Assembly (NCBI GenBank): GCA_949316235.1
Contig: OX438751.1
Coordinates: 6,162,413-6,226,412 of the forward strand
Source of the DNA: Oegoconia quadripuncta
Taxonomy: Eukaryota; Arthropoda; Insecta; Lepidoptera; Autostichidae
Length of the DNA: 64,000 nt
Reading direction: 5' to 3'
The notes beneath the pieces are model-generated. The model saw only the letters and a list, made by a program, of their open reading frames with translations, was not told where the DNA came from and did no database searches. A program made the translations under genes and the position numbers. Shown here piece after piece: positions 21,051 through 30,541 of the stretch (the first letter of the stretch is position 1; every line of letters starts with the position of its first letter).

Positions 21051-21729
21051 ACTTAGTTATCTTAATTATTATTATCTAACTACTCTTGCCAATAGGCTTA
21101 CTTTACATAATTATTCTCTTCCTTCTCTTCTTCATGCTAGGTATGCCAAGTAAATCCTAATAACAAATCATTGTACCTATGAGAGGAAAAGACATTTCAA
21201 GTAGGTATTATCATTAATGTTTGCACAAATAATGTATATACACCATATTAGTATATATGTATACCTGTTATGCAGGTAGTTAGATACTAAGTAGTAGAGT
21301 CAGCAGCCAAATTATATGGATCACCAAGGTCGAAGAAAAATGAATCTTATGTTTGCAATAAAATTCACTTTGATTTAGTAGATACTGTAAACCGATATCA
21401 AATAAAGTAAAATGGATTTTTTTTTCAGTGAAGATAATGATGGTTCTTTTTTTTATATAATTTTCTCATAGTCCATCCGAGAAGTTTACCTTTTTTCCCG
21501 TTTTCCGAATTATTTCCCATTCATAATTAAGACATAAAAAGGTTTTAAATAATATCATCCACGCTGTTGATAATGTACCTACGTATGCAATAGTAGGCAT
21601 TAAAAAATGATTTATCAATTTTGTTAATTAAAACACTCGTTAAAGGTAGTGAAAAACACGTTAACGCAATACATCACGGACAACAATTTTTACCTATATT
21701 TTAACGAAACAAAGTAAGGCATAGTTAAT

Positions 21730-21962
21730 ATGCCGAACATTCGCACAAAGAAGTTCGATTCTTCATTCATCATCCGAACAGCCAAGGCATGGAACTCCCT
21801 TCCGGCGTCAGTCTTTCCTGAATCCTACAACCTTGGGATCTTCAAGAGCAGAGTGAATAGGCATTTACTGGGATCGCGTGCTTCATCTTCGACCACATCG
21901 ACACTTTCCATCAGGTGAGATTGTGGTCAAACGCGAATCCAGTCAATCATAAAAAAGAAAGT
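21730..21962 (+). pseudogene. LINE C-terminus (copy 2 of 3, best preserved)
   Basis: A 62-residue frame, MPNIRTKKFDSSFIIRTAKA then WNSLPASVFPESYNLGIFKS and RVNRHLLG, is the terminal block of a Jockey/CR1-type LINE ORF2 protein. The short 3' UTR ends in CATAAAAAAGAAAG. Nothing upstream shows polymerase motifs, so it is a 5'-truncated insertion. Copies at 10018-10205 and 35824-36055 are more decayed. Confidence 0.7.
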
Positions 21963-23607
21963 AAGGCAACTTGTATAATATTTTTCCTGTGTTGTATCAG
22001 CGATACGGTATCCCCCCTTCAATAAATAACACCCTGTATTATACCAGAATAGTTACTATTACCACAGATGGTAAAACAAGGAGCAAATTCAAATGAAAAA
22101 CATCATTAGCCGTTCTTTGTTTGGTGTCTGAAATTTCGTAAAAATATCCAACTCTTAAATAACTTGCTGACGTCACAACGAGTGAAGAGAAAGACGTGTC
22201 TCTTCGAAAAATAACAGTCGTGTTATTTCTCGAAGTTTTTTCATCGCGTATCGTAAAGGAATCCCCATGTAGTAATAGCTTAATACTAGTATTTCTGTAG
22301 CTAGGTAAATGTAAATAGTCTGAGTCATTCCATCCATTATCACGGGAAAAAAACATAGACTAAATTATAATCAGTTCATAGTAAATAATTAATTGTAAAG
22401 TCCGTCGTACCATTTTCTGTTAAAATACATAATGAATGACGAATATTGATTTATTGATATGTAGATACCTATTTGGTGCGAATTCCCCAATTTTATATTA
22501 TCTAAGCGCACGGCAGTGTGCAGAACAAGTTCTAAAAAAGTGGTCATTACGCCATGTATGTATATTTATATATTCTACTAACTAGAGGACACCCGTAGTG
22601 TTAGTGTTACCCGTGCCGAACCCGTTTTACACGTTTCCATGACAATTTTATAAAATCTTTCCTTTAGTGCAGTAGTAACCAGAGGAACATTCAGGTATGA
22701 AACCCCAATCATAGTAGTATAGAGATTGTGTCAACCCGACTCGTTCTTGATAGTTTTTTTCTTTCTTATAATAATAATCAAGCGAACAATATATTCTGTA
22801 AAAAAAAATCCAATGTATAGAATTCCTGTTCAACATGTTTAGAGCTTTTTGAAAACTTAGTCAAATAACTATAAATTGAAAATTTAGAAAACTCTCGAGA
22901 AAAGAAGCGCTTAAAATAAAATGGCTGAACTGATTTTGATAAAACATGTCTAAGTACCACCACTAGAAAACTTGTTTTCAAATAAAAAAAAACCGCATCC
23001 AAATCGGTTCACCTGTTTTTGCGTCGGGGGTTAAAAAACGGCTACGGTTTTGTTTAAGCACCGAAGAAATTTTTGGAACTTGGCATTAATCTAGATTACT
23101 TCTGTTAGACTAACAGCTGAATGACAAGTACCTAGGTGCACTTTTTATATTAATGTTTCCTATAGCCTAATGCCACAATCAATTGAATTATTCCCAACGA
23201 ATTCCATATCACTGTCGTCCAGGGTTCAGTTTTGAGTACGTCGAATCTAATCTCTCAAAAAAATTAGAAAAAAAATGAAAAAATGTTTATTTCGTTCTTA
23301 AGGAATCACATGCCACGTATTGTTAAGATTTGCTTTTAGGTATAAGGATACCTGTGCCAGAAAATATTTCTCTCTTTAACTCATTACTTGACAGAAAGAA
23401 ATCCCTTTAGCATAAGTCCACCTTTGTACTCATGCTTAGTTAGGTTTTTTTAAAAATGTGTGCCCGGACAGTTTTTTTTGTTTCTTACCATACCAAATTG
23501 TTCAATTAGGACCTACTCGTACTAACAAACAATAGTTACCATTTTAATAGTTACAGACAAGTGTAAAAACATGAATGTCAAAATAATTATGTATCCATCC
23601 AAATGTG
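21963..23607. other. No gene seen; AT-rich spacer
   Basis: An ACACCCTGTAT motif at about 22029 and the GCGTCGGGGGTTAAAAAACG repeat end at about 23021-23040 suggest two decayed elements. Open frames at 22039-22356 and 22648-23002 on the minus strand have no recognisable motifs and AT-rich codons. Confidence 0.45.
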
Positions 23608-23797
23608 AGGCCCGTATTAATAAACCAATCTCAATGCAAGTCTTGAGGCTGTATCACCCGAGATGCGTCTTAAGAAGTTAACGCTAACTCAAGCTCCGAA
23701 CTAATTTATAAACCAATCTTGAGGTCGACTCAACTGAGATCACTTCTCAAGCATTCGCCTCACCGGCGAATGAATGATGTAGTCTAGTGAGTACTGC
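23608..23797. mobile_element. MITE, left half (split by a LINE fragment)
   Basis: The left terminal inverted repeat starts AGGCCCGTATTAATAAACCA at 23608. The mirror-image end is at 24942-24962. The interior continues with CTTGAGG and TCTCAAG motifs found on both sides. The LINE fragment at about 23798-24870 separates the halves. No unambiguous target-site duplication at the outer ends. Confidence 0.65.
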
Positions 23798-24619
23798 TTG
23801 AGTATGCACATGCTTTTAAATAGACTAAAATTAAATTATGACGACGTGAACAACGCTATTTCTCAAATAGTAGAATGGTTTACGGCAAATAATTTGTTAC
23901 TGAATGAAAAAAAAACTAAATGTGTTAAATTTGTACTGCCTAATGTCAGGGAGGTGCCCACAAATATAATGATAAAAAATGTCACTCTAGACCTTGTTGA
24001 GTCCACTGTATTTTTGGGCATTACTTTGGACGCCAAATTACAATGGGGTCCTCATATCCATAAATTGGCGAAGAAGCTCAGCTCTGCAGCGTATGCAGTC
24101 AAAAAAATTAGACAAATATCGGACGTAAATACTGCTAGATTAGTATATTTTAGTTATTTCCATAGCCTGATGTCTTACGGTATCTTGCTGTGGGGAAATG
24201 CCGCGGATATAAATACAATCTTTGTTTTACAAAAACGAGCCGTTCGCGCAATTTATCAATTGAGACCTGCAGTGTCACTTAGAGATAGATTTAAAGAGTA
24301 TAATATTCTAACCTTTTCGTCACAGTACATCTTTGAAAATCTAATATATGTAAAAAAAAATATAACATCATTTAGGAAAAATAGTGATAAACATGATGTC
24401 AATACAAGAAATAAAGATAAACTTGCAGGTCACATAAGTCGCCTCCACAAAGTCAGTAATTCATTCAAAGGGTTATGTATACGCTTTTTCAATAAAGTTC
24501 CTGTTGATATACAAAATCTTCCTTTCAATAAATTTAAAGATACTATAAAACAGAAACTTATTAAGAAAGCATATTATAAAATATCAGATTATTTAGAAGA
24601 TAAACAATCATGGACATAA
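23798..24619 (+). pseudogene. LINE ORF2 C-terminal third, 5'-truncated
   Basis: A 273-residue open frame from a Jockey/CR1-superfamily LINE. Its start corresponds to the region just after the polymerase FADD motif: QIVEWFTANNLLLNEKKTK, then VFLGITLDAKLQWGPHIHK (end of the reverse-transcriptase domain), LVYFSYFHSLMSYGILLWG, and the C-terminal LQKRAVRAIYQL region. The catalytic aspartates and the whole endonuclease are missing, so it is not autonomous. The frame itself is unbroken, which suggests a fairly recent insertion. The ATG given is only the first in-frame one and not a natural start. Confidence 0.85.
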
Positions 24620-24870
24620 CCAGCCCGTTCGCATAACCAGGCTATTTCACAATTAATAATCAAATATTATAACATAAAATAATAATTAATAATTTTGTAA
24701 TATAAAAACTTTTTTTTTTAAAAAGCGACCTCTCGAGTTTCTTGCTTGTTCTTCTCAGGGGAAAATTGCCTTTTGAACAAGCAGTAGCTTTAAAAATGTA
24801 AAATCTGACTATTTTAAGTGTACCCTGTACCTACAAAATAAAGCATTTTTTGATTTTGATTTTGATTTTT
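24620..24870 (+). repeat. 3' UTR and (TTTTGA)n tail of the truncated LINE
   Basis: Follows the ORF stop. Contains AATAAAGCATT at about 24837-24847 and ends in TTTTGATTTTGATTTTGATT units (24849-24870). A short tandem tail in place of poly-A is characteristic of CR1-like families and some relatives. The sequence beyond 24870 returns to the MITE. Confidence 0.7.
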
Positions 24871-24962
24871 CAATCCTCAAGTTAGGTTTGTTAATCAAGA
24901 CGTTTACTTGAGACCGGTCACAAGACTGTTCTCAATCTTGAGAATGGTTTATTAATACGGGC
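24871..24962. mobile_element. MITE, right half
   Basis: Ends TGGTTTATTAATACGGGCCT at 24962-proximal, the reverse complement of the left end at 23608 (AGGCCCGTATTAATAAACCA, exact over 20 bp). Inner sequence CTCAATCTTGAGAA continues the imperfect inverted repeat. Confidence 0.65.
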
Positions 24963-25310
24963 CTACGACTGTGATACGATATATCTATCTACTTACTTGT
25001 AGACGTTATTTTGAAACAAATAAAATAGAGCGCCACTCTGGGGTCGCTCTGGTAAGTCAGCGGTTTGAGAGAGACGGACGACGACGGGAGCGAGAGGGAA
25101 GATGGAGCCAGCGGGAGCTCGGCGAAAATCGGTACTTCGACACCGCACACACACACACACAATCTTCTTGGGGATGCCGAAGTATAAACAAAACTCTTGA
25201 TAGTGTTGAACAATTAGTCTTCTTTAATTCTCACAATTCACAATTTCACAAACTTTACTTTTCCGAGAACCGACCGCAGTATTTGACGTTGTGCTTGTAA
25301 CTAGTAACTA

Positions 25311-25319
25311 GACAGATTA

Positions 25320-25321
<2 letters not shown>
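25311..25321 (+). repeat. Target-site duplication, left copy
   Basis: GACAGATTACC, identical to 30531-30541, immediately before the poly-T tract that is the poly-A tail of the minus-strand LINE. Confidence 0.9.

Positions 25322-25350
<29 letters not shown>
25322..25350 (-). repeat. Poly-A tail of the LINE (29 T on the + strand)
   Basis: An uninterrupted run of 29 T between the target-site duplication and GCGCCC. It marks the 3' end created by target-primed reverse transcription. Confidence 0.9.
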
Positions 25351-25352
<2 letters not shown>

Positions 25353-25599
25353 GCCCATGCAAAGGCACCCTCCGGAGGAACGAAGGAGGGAGGCGGAGAA
25401 GGCTCTAAGCGTACGAGCACAGCCGGCTGTGCAAGTTATGTGGGACTCACAGAGTGTGCCTACCCACTAAAACTCCGCCTTGGAGGTAGGGACTAGCCGT
25501 GAGGCTTTTATCCCGTCATCGGAAGCGACCCCTTTCCTGGGGAGGGGAGGGGCGCTAGTGGTGCTCTGCTAGAAGAGCATCACTTAGAAGAGACTAGAG

Positions 25600-28482
25600 C
25601 TAATCGAGAGTCGATGATGAGTCAGGGGTGACAAGTGCCCCTGACTCATCTGTGGCCGCCAGGAGGCAAGCCAGATCGGATGTGAGTTTATTGGGTGGGT
25701 CGGTGAGGACGTTCCTCGGACGTCGGACTTGATAGATAGAGGTTGATGAGGGGGTAGGGTAGACTGCTGACCCTCTTATTAACGGATTTGGGTGTTCGGT
25801 AGCTGATTTGAAAAAGGATTCGGTGAGGGTTTTCAAAAACTGTTGGATTGATGGTAAATCTATGTCACGGTGAAGGTCAGCATTTCTGACGCACCAGTGG
25901 GCGTTCAGTGCTCTACGACAGAAAAGGTTTTGTACGATTTGGAGTTTATTTATTGTATTAGGGTTCGCGTGTGCGAAAACGGGGGCCGCGTATGTCATTA
26001 CCGGTCGGATGCACACCTTGAAGAGTGTTCTCTTATTGATGGGGGACATTTTACTACTTCTGCCTATCATACTATTTAGGCGGCCCAGATAGAAGCGGGC
26101 AGTGCGAGTCACATTCAGGATGTGAGGCTTAAAAGTTAGCCTCGAGTCCAGAGTAACACCTAGGTATTTGGCAGTGGGTTTCCAGGGGACAGGGGTACCT
26201 AGCATACGGATTTGGGTATCATTGAGATCGAGATGGCGTCTTCTCTTATGACTGAATCTAATCGCGGTGCTTTTATCGGGGTTTACTTCTATACGCCATT
26301 TCCTAAACCATTCTCCAAGCTCATTAACTGAGCGTTGGAGTTTGGATATGGTTGACGACAGCCGCTGACCCTTTATATAGAGGGCAGTGTCGTCGGCGAA
26401 GAGAGAGAGTTGGACATTGTTTTTGGGGATGGGTATGTCGTTTGTGTACGATATATATAGTAGGGGAGAGAGCACTGATCCCTGAGGGACTCCGGCTTTG
26501 AGCGGGCGGGGGGAGGATAGCACTCCTTCGTGTCTAAAACGAAAGGTACGATCCTGGAGATAGGATGCTACTGTTAGAACTAGCCTGTCGGGGAGACCTA
26601 AGTGGTGTAGTTTATAGATAAGGCCTGCGTGCCATACTTTATCGAATGCCTTTGCGACATCAAAGAAGACTGCTACTGTTTTTTCGCGTTTAGGGTAGAA
26701 ACCGCTCAAGATGTACTCGATTATGCGGTGGACCTGTTGTGGACAAGAATGGTTTGCGCGGAAACCGAATTGGTGGGGTAAAATAAGAGGGGGCTCACCT
26801 ATTGGGAATAGGTGTTTTCTCATATGATAGAGGATTACTCTTTCTAATACTTTGCCTAGCGCCTTGAGGAGGCTGATGGGACGGTGGCTAGAGGGGATAT
26901 TGAGGGGCTTTCCTGGTTTGGGGATACCTATGACTATTGCTTCCTTCCAGGCGGTTGGAAAGTAGCAGAGATCAAAGCAAGCGTTAAATATAAGAGACAG
27001 TAGGGTGAGTACATTGAGGGGGAGGTGTTTGAGGGCTTGGTTGGAGATTCCATCCGCGCCTGGGGCTTTTTTTGGCTTAAGGCCTTTGATGATGGCTTGA
27101 ATTTGGTCCGTGGAAACTAGGATAGGGTCTGAGGTTGGAGGGGATGTCGTTATACAACGAGCTTCCTCCTCCACCATTTGGACATGGGCGGAGTCATACT
27201 CGAGAGTACTGGGGGAGCATTGCGCGGCCGTGTTGTCAGCGAGACATTCGGCTTTTTCATCGTCTTCGAAGGCAACGGTGCCATCGGGACGGTTTAGCGG
27301 AGGGGTATGGGTGATTGTGTCTAACCGGAGGGCTTTCGCCACTTTGTAATACGCGAGGTGGGAGGGAGAGATTTCCTCCATGAGTTTACTCCATTGAGCA
27401 TTCCTCACTTCGGAGAGACGGGACCTAACCTGACGTTGGAGTTGGTTGGCTGCTTTCCTATGGGAGGGGGTGGGATAGCGAGCAGCTCTGCGGAGGGCTG
27501 CATTTTTACATTTAATTAGGTTTATGACGTCTATTGGGAGCTTTTGATCTTTGACCTTGGCTACGCGCTCGTTGGCCTTGATCGCAGATTGTATGAGTTG
27601 GGTGAGGGAGCTCACCGCATTGTCTATATTTTCAGTGCTATCGAGATGATGATATGATGATGATGATGATGAGGGAACATACGGTGAGTCTGGAGAGTCG
27701 ATGGCTGTGGTGAGGGATGTTTTGAACCCATCCCAGTGGGTGAAGGTTTTGGGGGTGGCGGGAGGAGGGGTTTGGGGCCCCAGTATCAGTGAGACTGGGC
27801 GGTGGTCTGATCCTAGGTCGTCGAGGGGTTCGATCGTGTTTAGGTTTAGGGAAATGTTTTTAAAAAGAGCGAAATCGAGAATGTCTGGCGATTGGTTTGT
27901 GTTATCGGGGTAGTGGGTGGGCCAAAATGGACATATAACGTCTATATTTAGGGATTGGGTGATGTTGAGCAGCTTAGTGCCGCTTGCATTGGTAGTAAGG
28001 CAAGTCCAGCTAGTATGTTTGGAGTTAAAGTCTCCGAACATAATAACTGAGTTGCCCAGTAGGAGGATAGCTTCAAAGTCACTTTTTAGGGGTGGAGTAC
28101 CACTAGGAATATAGATGGAGGCTATAATAATGGATTGATGACCTGTCATAGCAAGCCTGCAGATAGAGGCTTCCATATTAGTGAGGGGGGGGGTGGTGAT
28201 GGGAGAACAGTGGAGAGATCTTTTGTAGTAAATGGCTGTTCCGCCACGTCCGTCGAGTCTGTCATTACGTATTAGGGTATATTTGGGGATGGATAAGCCT
28301 TTACGGTCAGTGGCTTTGAGCCATGACTCCTGTATTAATAAGAGGTCTACTTCTCTACTGCGCACGAACTCTTTTAGTTCGTTGACATTAGTGCGCAGAC
28401 TGCGCGAATTGTAGGAGATGAGAGAGACACCTCTTGGTTTGGTCCGACCGGTACCTAAGGGGGTGTTTATATTTTGGGACAT
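25600..28482 (-). CDS. LINE ORF2: endonuclease-reverse transcriptase
   Basis: A 960-residue protein that nicks the target and copies the element RNA into DNA. Residues about 18-232 are an APE-type endonuclease: LISYNSRSLR, LLIQESW (QE at 51-52), GGTAIYYKR, MFGDFNSKH (150-153) and the catalytic GSDHRP (225-227). Residues about 500-780 are the reverse transcriptase: IPKPGKP, SSHRPISLL, QFGFRANHS, AVFFDVAKAFDKVWH, AGVPQGSVLSPLLY, and LSLFADDTALY with the catalytic FADD at 695-698, then KYLGVTLDSRL. No internal stop. A GATGATGAT microsatellite at 27653-27676 on the + strand encodes a six-serine run at residues 271-276. ORF2 starts 5 bases after the ORF1 stop, so translation probably depends on re-initiation. 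Confidence 0.95.
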   Translation of the reverse strand: MSQNINTPLGTGRTKPRGVSLISYNSRSLRTNVNELKEFVRSREVDLLLIQESWLKATDRKGLSIPKYTLIRNDRLDGRGGTAIYYKRSLHCSPITTPPLTNMEASICRLAMTGHQSIIIASIYIPSGTPPLKSDFEAILLLGNSVIMFGDFNSKHTSWTCLTTNASGTKLLNITQSLNIDVICPFWPTHYPDNTNQSPDILDFALFKNISLNLNTIEPLDDLGSDHRPVSLILGPQTPPPATPKTFTHWDGFKTSLTTAIDSPDSPYVPSSSSSSYHHLDSTENIDNAVSSLTQLIQSAIKANERVAKVKDQKLPIDVINLIKCKNAALRRAARYPTPSHRKAANQLQRQVRSRLSEVRNAQWSKLMEEISPSHLAYYKVAKALRLDTITHTPPLNRPDGTVAFEDDEKAECLADNTAAQCSPSTLEYDSAHVQMVEEEARCITTSPPTSDPILVSTDQIQAIIKGLKPKKAPGADGISNQALKHLPLNVLTLLSLIFNACFDLCYFPTAWKEAIVIGIPKPGKPLNIPSSHRPISLLKALGKVLERVILYHMRKHLFPIGEPPLILPHQFGFRANHSCPQQVHRIIEYILSGFYPKREKTVAVFFDVAKAFDKVWHAGLIYKLHHLGLPDRLVLTVASYLQDRTFRFRHEGVLSSPRPLKAGVPQGSVLSPLLYISYTNDIPIPKNNVQLSLFADDTALYIKGQRLSSTISKLQRSVNELGEWFRKWRIEVNPDKSTAIRFSHKRRRHLDLNDTQIRMLGTPVPWKPTAKYLGVTLDSRLTFKPHILNVTRTARFYLGRLNSMIGRSSKMSPINKRTLFKVCIRPVMTYAAPVFAHANPNTINKLQIVQNLFCRRALNAHWCVRNADLHRDIDLPSIQQFLKTLTESFFKSATEHPNPLIRGSAVYPTPSSTSIYQVRRPRNVLTDPPNKLTSDLACLLAATDESGALVTPDSSSTLD

Positions 28483-28487
28483 TGTAC

Positions 28488-30065
28488 TTAAATGGAGTTT
28501 AGTAGGTGATGGTGTTCTACTAGGGCAAGGAGACGTTCTTGGGCTGTGCGGGAAGCGCGCAGCTTGCGGGCGAGTATTGATATCTCTCCGATATCAATAC
28601 CGCTGATTGCAGCGTAGACGGTCTGCATGTCCTCAGCCAGGGAGGGCATACTGCCACCTGGGTGAGGCTTTGGATGGTTTGGGCGTGGGGTGGCTGGAAG
28701 AGCCTGAGGACGGAAGACTGAGGGGGGGGCTGGGGTTTTAGGACCCCAGGGGTTTGAGGCCTGGGGGGGCTTTAGGGGTGGGAAGTGGGAGGCTGTCGCC
28801 GGGGGTGGTGAGGGTTTGTGGCCTGCTTGGGTGGAGGCTTTAGGAGCCTTTTGAGTGGGGCGGGGGCGGGGAGCACGCGGGCAACCGCGGTAGTTGGCCG
28901 TATGGCCGGATTGTCCACATAGCACGCACGATGGAGGAGTCTCATCGTCACGTGTGCGTGTGCACTCTTTTGTGCTATGTGGCTCTAGGCACTTTACGCA
29001 CCTAGGGTTGGCGGAACAGTTTGCCGCTGCGTGGCCATAGAGCTGGCAACGGTGGCACTGACCGGGGTGACCGCGTTTGTGCGGGGGCTCTATTTTTATT
29101 TTGGAGAGTCCACAGATGGTGAGTTCTCCTTTGAATATGTCCCTAGCGTTGGGGACGTTGGTGAGGATGGCTAAGGCCAGTGGGTATGTTCTACCCGTGC
29201 GACTGTGCATTTTGTGCACAGCCTCAACGGGGAAACCTTGCTGGATGAGGTCATCGAGTATGGCCTCGTTGGGGAGTTCGTGCGGGACGCCACGAAGGAC
29301 GGCACGGATTTTACGCTCCTCGGGGAGCGCATAGGAGTGGTAGGGGATTCTATTTTGGGACAGTAACCTCGTGAGGTTCCTAAAATCGGTGATTGAGGGG
29401 ACTTCTATTTTGATGGCCTCACCGGTGTTGGAGGCATGGGAGTAATGCACCTTGTTATCGGTGCAGAGCTTTGAGACGAAGGTCCACTTCGTCTTGTCTC
29501 TGAGAAAGACAGGCGGGGGGGCTTTGAGTTTGGGGAGCGTGGGGGTGCAGCGGGTTGCTGGTTTGGTCGGGGGGGCAGCCGTCTGGCTTGGGGGGGCGGG
29601 GGTGGGGATGTCTAGTGACATCAGAGGAACTGGGGAAGGAGAGAGGGTGGGTGGGGGAAGGGGGGAGAGGGGGCGGGGGATCTCGGTGGCCGAGCTAGGG
29701 GGGGGACTGGGGGGTGCGGTTTTGGGACCGCGTTTAGCAGACCGCTTCTTGCGGGGTTTGACGAGTTCGAATTCGAACTCGAGTTGGTCGGGAGAGGGGT
29801 GGGCGCCGGTGACGGTGCCATCCTCGGAGATTTCCGAGTTGGAACCGTCATCGGGTGAGGCGGGCCTCTTACGGGAGGAAGTAGTTGAAATGGAGTCAGA
29901 GTACTCCATTTCTTGAGCGGGCGAGGGGTTGAGTTGGGCGGGTGGGGCAGTTTTAGCTTTAAGAGCTTCGCTAAAGTAACTTTGAAATGCAGCTTTGTCA
30001 AATTTGACGCCGCTGATTTCCAGGAAGGATGAGATTAACTCCAGAAATTCATTTTTGGTTGCCAT
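28488..30065 (-). CDS. LINE ORF1: gag-like RNA-binding protein
   Basis: A 525-residue nucleocapsid-like protein expected to bind the element RNA. After a proline- and serine-rich N-terminal part (about 40-185) comes a conserved region at about 190-330 with the LRGVPHELPNEAILDDLIQQ block, the RRM-like part typical of Jockey-clade gags. Three zinc knuckles follow: CHRCQLYGHAAANC (337-350, CX2CX4HX4C), CVKCLEPHSTKEC (356-368, CX2CX3HX4C) and CVLCGQSGHTANYRGC (380-395, CX2CX4HX6C). The C-terminus is proline-rich, then helical. A basic KPRKKRSAKRGPK stretch (103-115) may be a nuclear-import signal. The antisense open frame at 29452-29916 is a by-product of its biased composition. Confidence 0.93.
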   Translation of the reverse strand: MATKNEFLELISSFLEISGVKFDKAAFQSYFSEALKAKTAPPAQLNPSPAQEMEYSDSISTTSSRKRPASPDDGSNSEISEDGTVTGAHPSPDQLEFEFELVKPRKKRSAKRGPKTAPPSPPPSSATEIPRPLSPLPPPTLSPSPVPLMSLDIPTPAPPSQTAAPPTKPATRCTPTLPKLKAPPPVFLRDKTKWTFVSKLCTDNKVHYSHASNTGEAIKIEVPSITDFRNLTRLLSQNRIPYHSYALPEERKIRAVLRGVPHELPNEAILDDLIQQGFPVEAVHKMHSRTGRTYPLALAILTNVPNARDIFKGELTICGLSKIKIEPPHKRGHPGQCHRCQLYGHAAANCSANPRCVKCLEPHSTKECTRTRDDETPPSCVLCGQSGHTANYRGCPRAPRPRPTQKAPKASTQAGHKPSPPPATASHFPPLKPPQASNPWGPKTPAPPSVFRPQALPATPRPNHPKPHPGGSMPSLAEDMQTVYAAISGIDIGEISILARKLRASRTAQERLLALVEHHHLLNSI

Positions 30066-30530
30066 AGCGGCTGAGGGGGTGTTATTATTTGGGGGGGAAA
30101 AACCTCCCTGCCAAATGGCAGGGGGGAGAGAGAAGGGGAGGGGTGTGAGCAGGTATCCCTATTGGATAGCCGCTCGTACCGTCACCCTTGGGTCAAGGCC
30201 CAAGTGCAATGGGATCGGGTCTGCCGGTTTCTTCAGGTCCTGAAGGGATTGAAGTCGCACCGGGTCAACGACAGTTGGCTTAGTTGTCACGGTTACGTAT
30301 CCACCAACTCAAACGCGGCAGATGCGCAAACTGAGTGCTTACGCGGTTTTGTGTTACCAATGAATTGGAAACAAAAAACCGCGCATCTGAAAGGCGGCGG
30401 GTGTGCGGAGGCACAAACGCGTATGACGCACCCACGGGGGGGTGCGGGACGCGGCACAGCGTACTCACGGCAATGGCGGAGCGAGAGGGCGCGCGGTACG
30501 TGCGGGCACGACGGCGGCGCGGAGCGGAAT
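30066..30530 (-). promoter_or_regulatory. LINE 5' leader, presumed internal promoter
   Basis: The 465 bp upstream of ORF1 are GC- and CpG-rich, unlike the AT-rich surroundings. Full-length Jockey-type elements carry their RNA polymerase II promoter inside the 5' leader, so this is where it should be. I cannot point to individual promoter elements. Confidence 0.5.
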
Positions 30531-30541
30531 GACAGATTACC
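30531..30541 (+). repeat. Target-site duplication, right copy
   Basis: GACAGATTACC, identical to 25311-25321, at the 5' end of the LINE. Confidence 0.9.

Larger units (their letters stand above)
25322..30530 (-). mobile_element. Complete Jockey-like LINE, two intact ORFs
   Basis: A full-length non-LTR retrotransposon on the minus strand. It is bounded by an exact 11-bp duplication (25311-25321, 30531-30541), so both ends are real. The order on its own strand is: a GC-rich 5' leader of about 465 bp (30530-30066), a gag-like ORF1, a 5-base gap, ORF2 with endonuclease and reverse transcriptase, a 3' UTR of about 250 bp and a 29-base A tail (25350-25322). ORF1 with three zinc knuckles, and ORF2 without an RNase H domain visible after the polymerase, point to the Jockey clade. 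Intact frames and an unmutated duplication suggest a young insertion. The exact 5' base is ambiguous by one or two because of the duplication. Confidence 0.93.

Noticed and set aside
25144..25161. (CA)n run
   Set aside because: Ordinary short microsatellite, no sign of function.
29452..29916. 154-codon glycine-rich frame antisense to LINE ORF1
   Set aside because: A shadow of the proline-rich part of ORF1, which has zinc knuckles and clear family membership.
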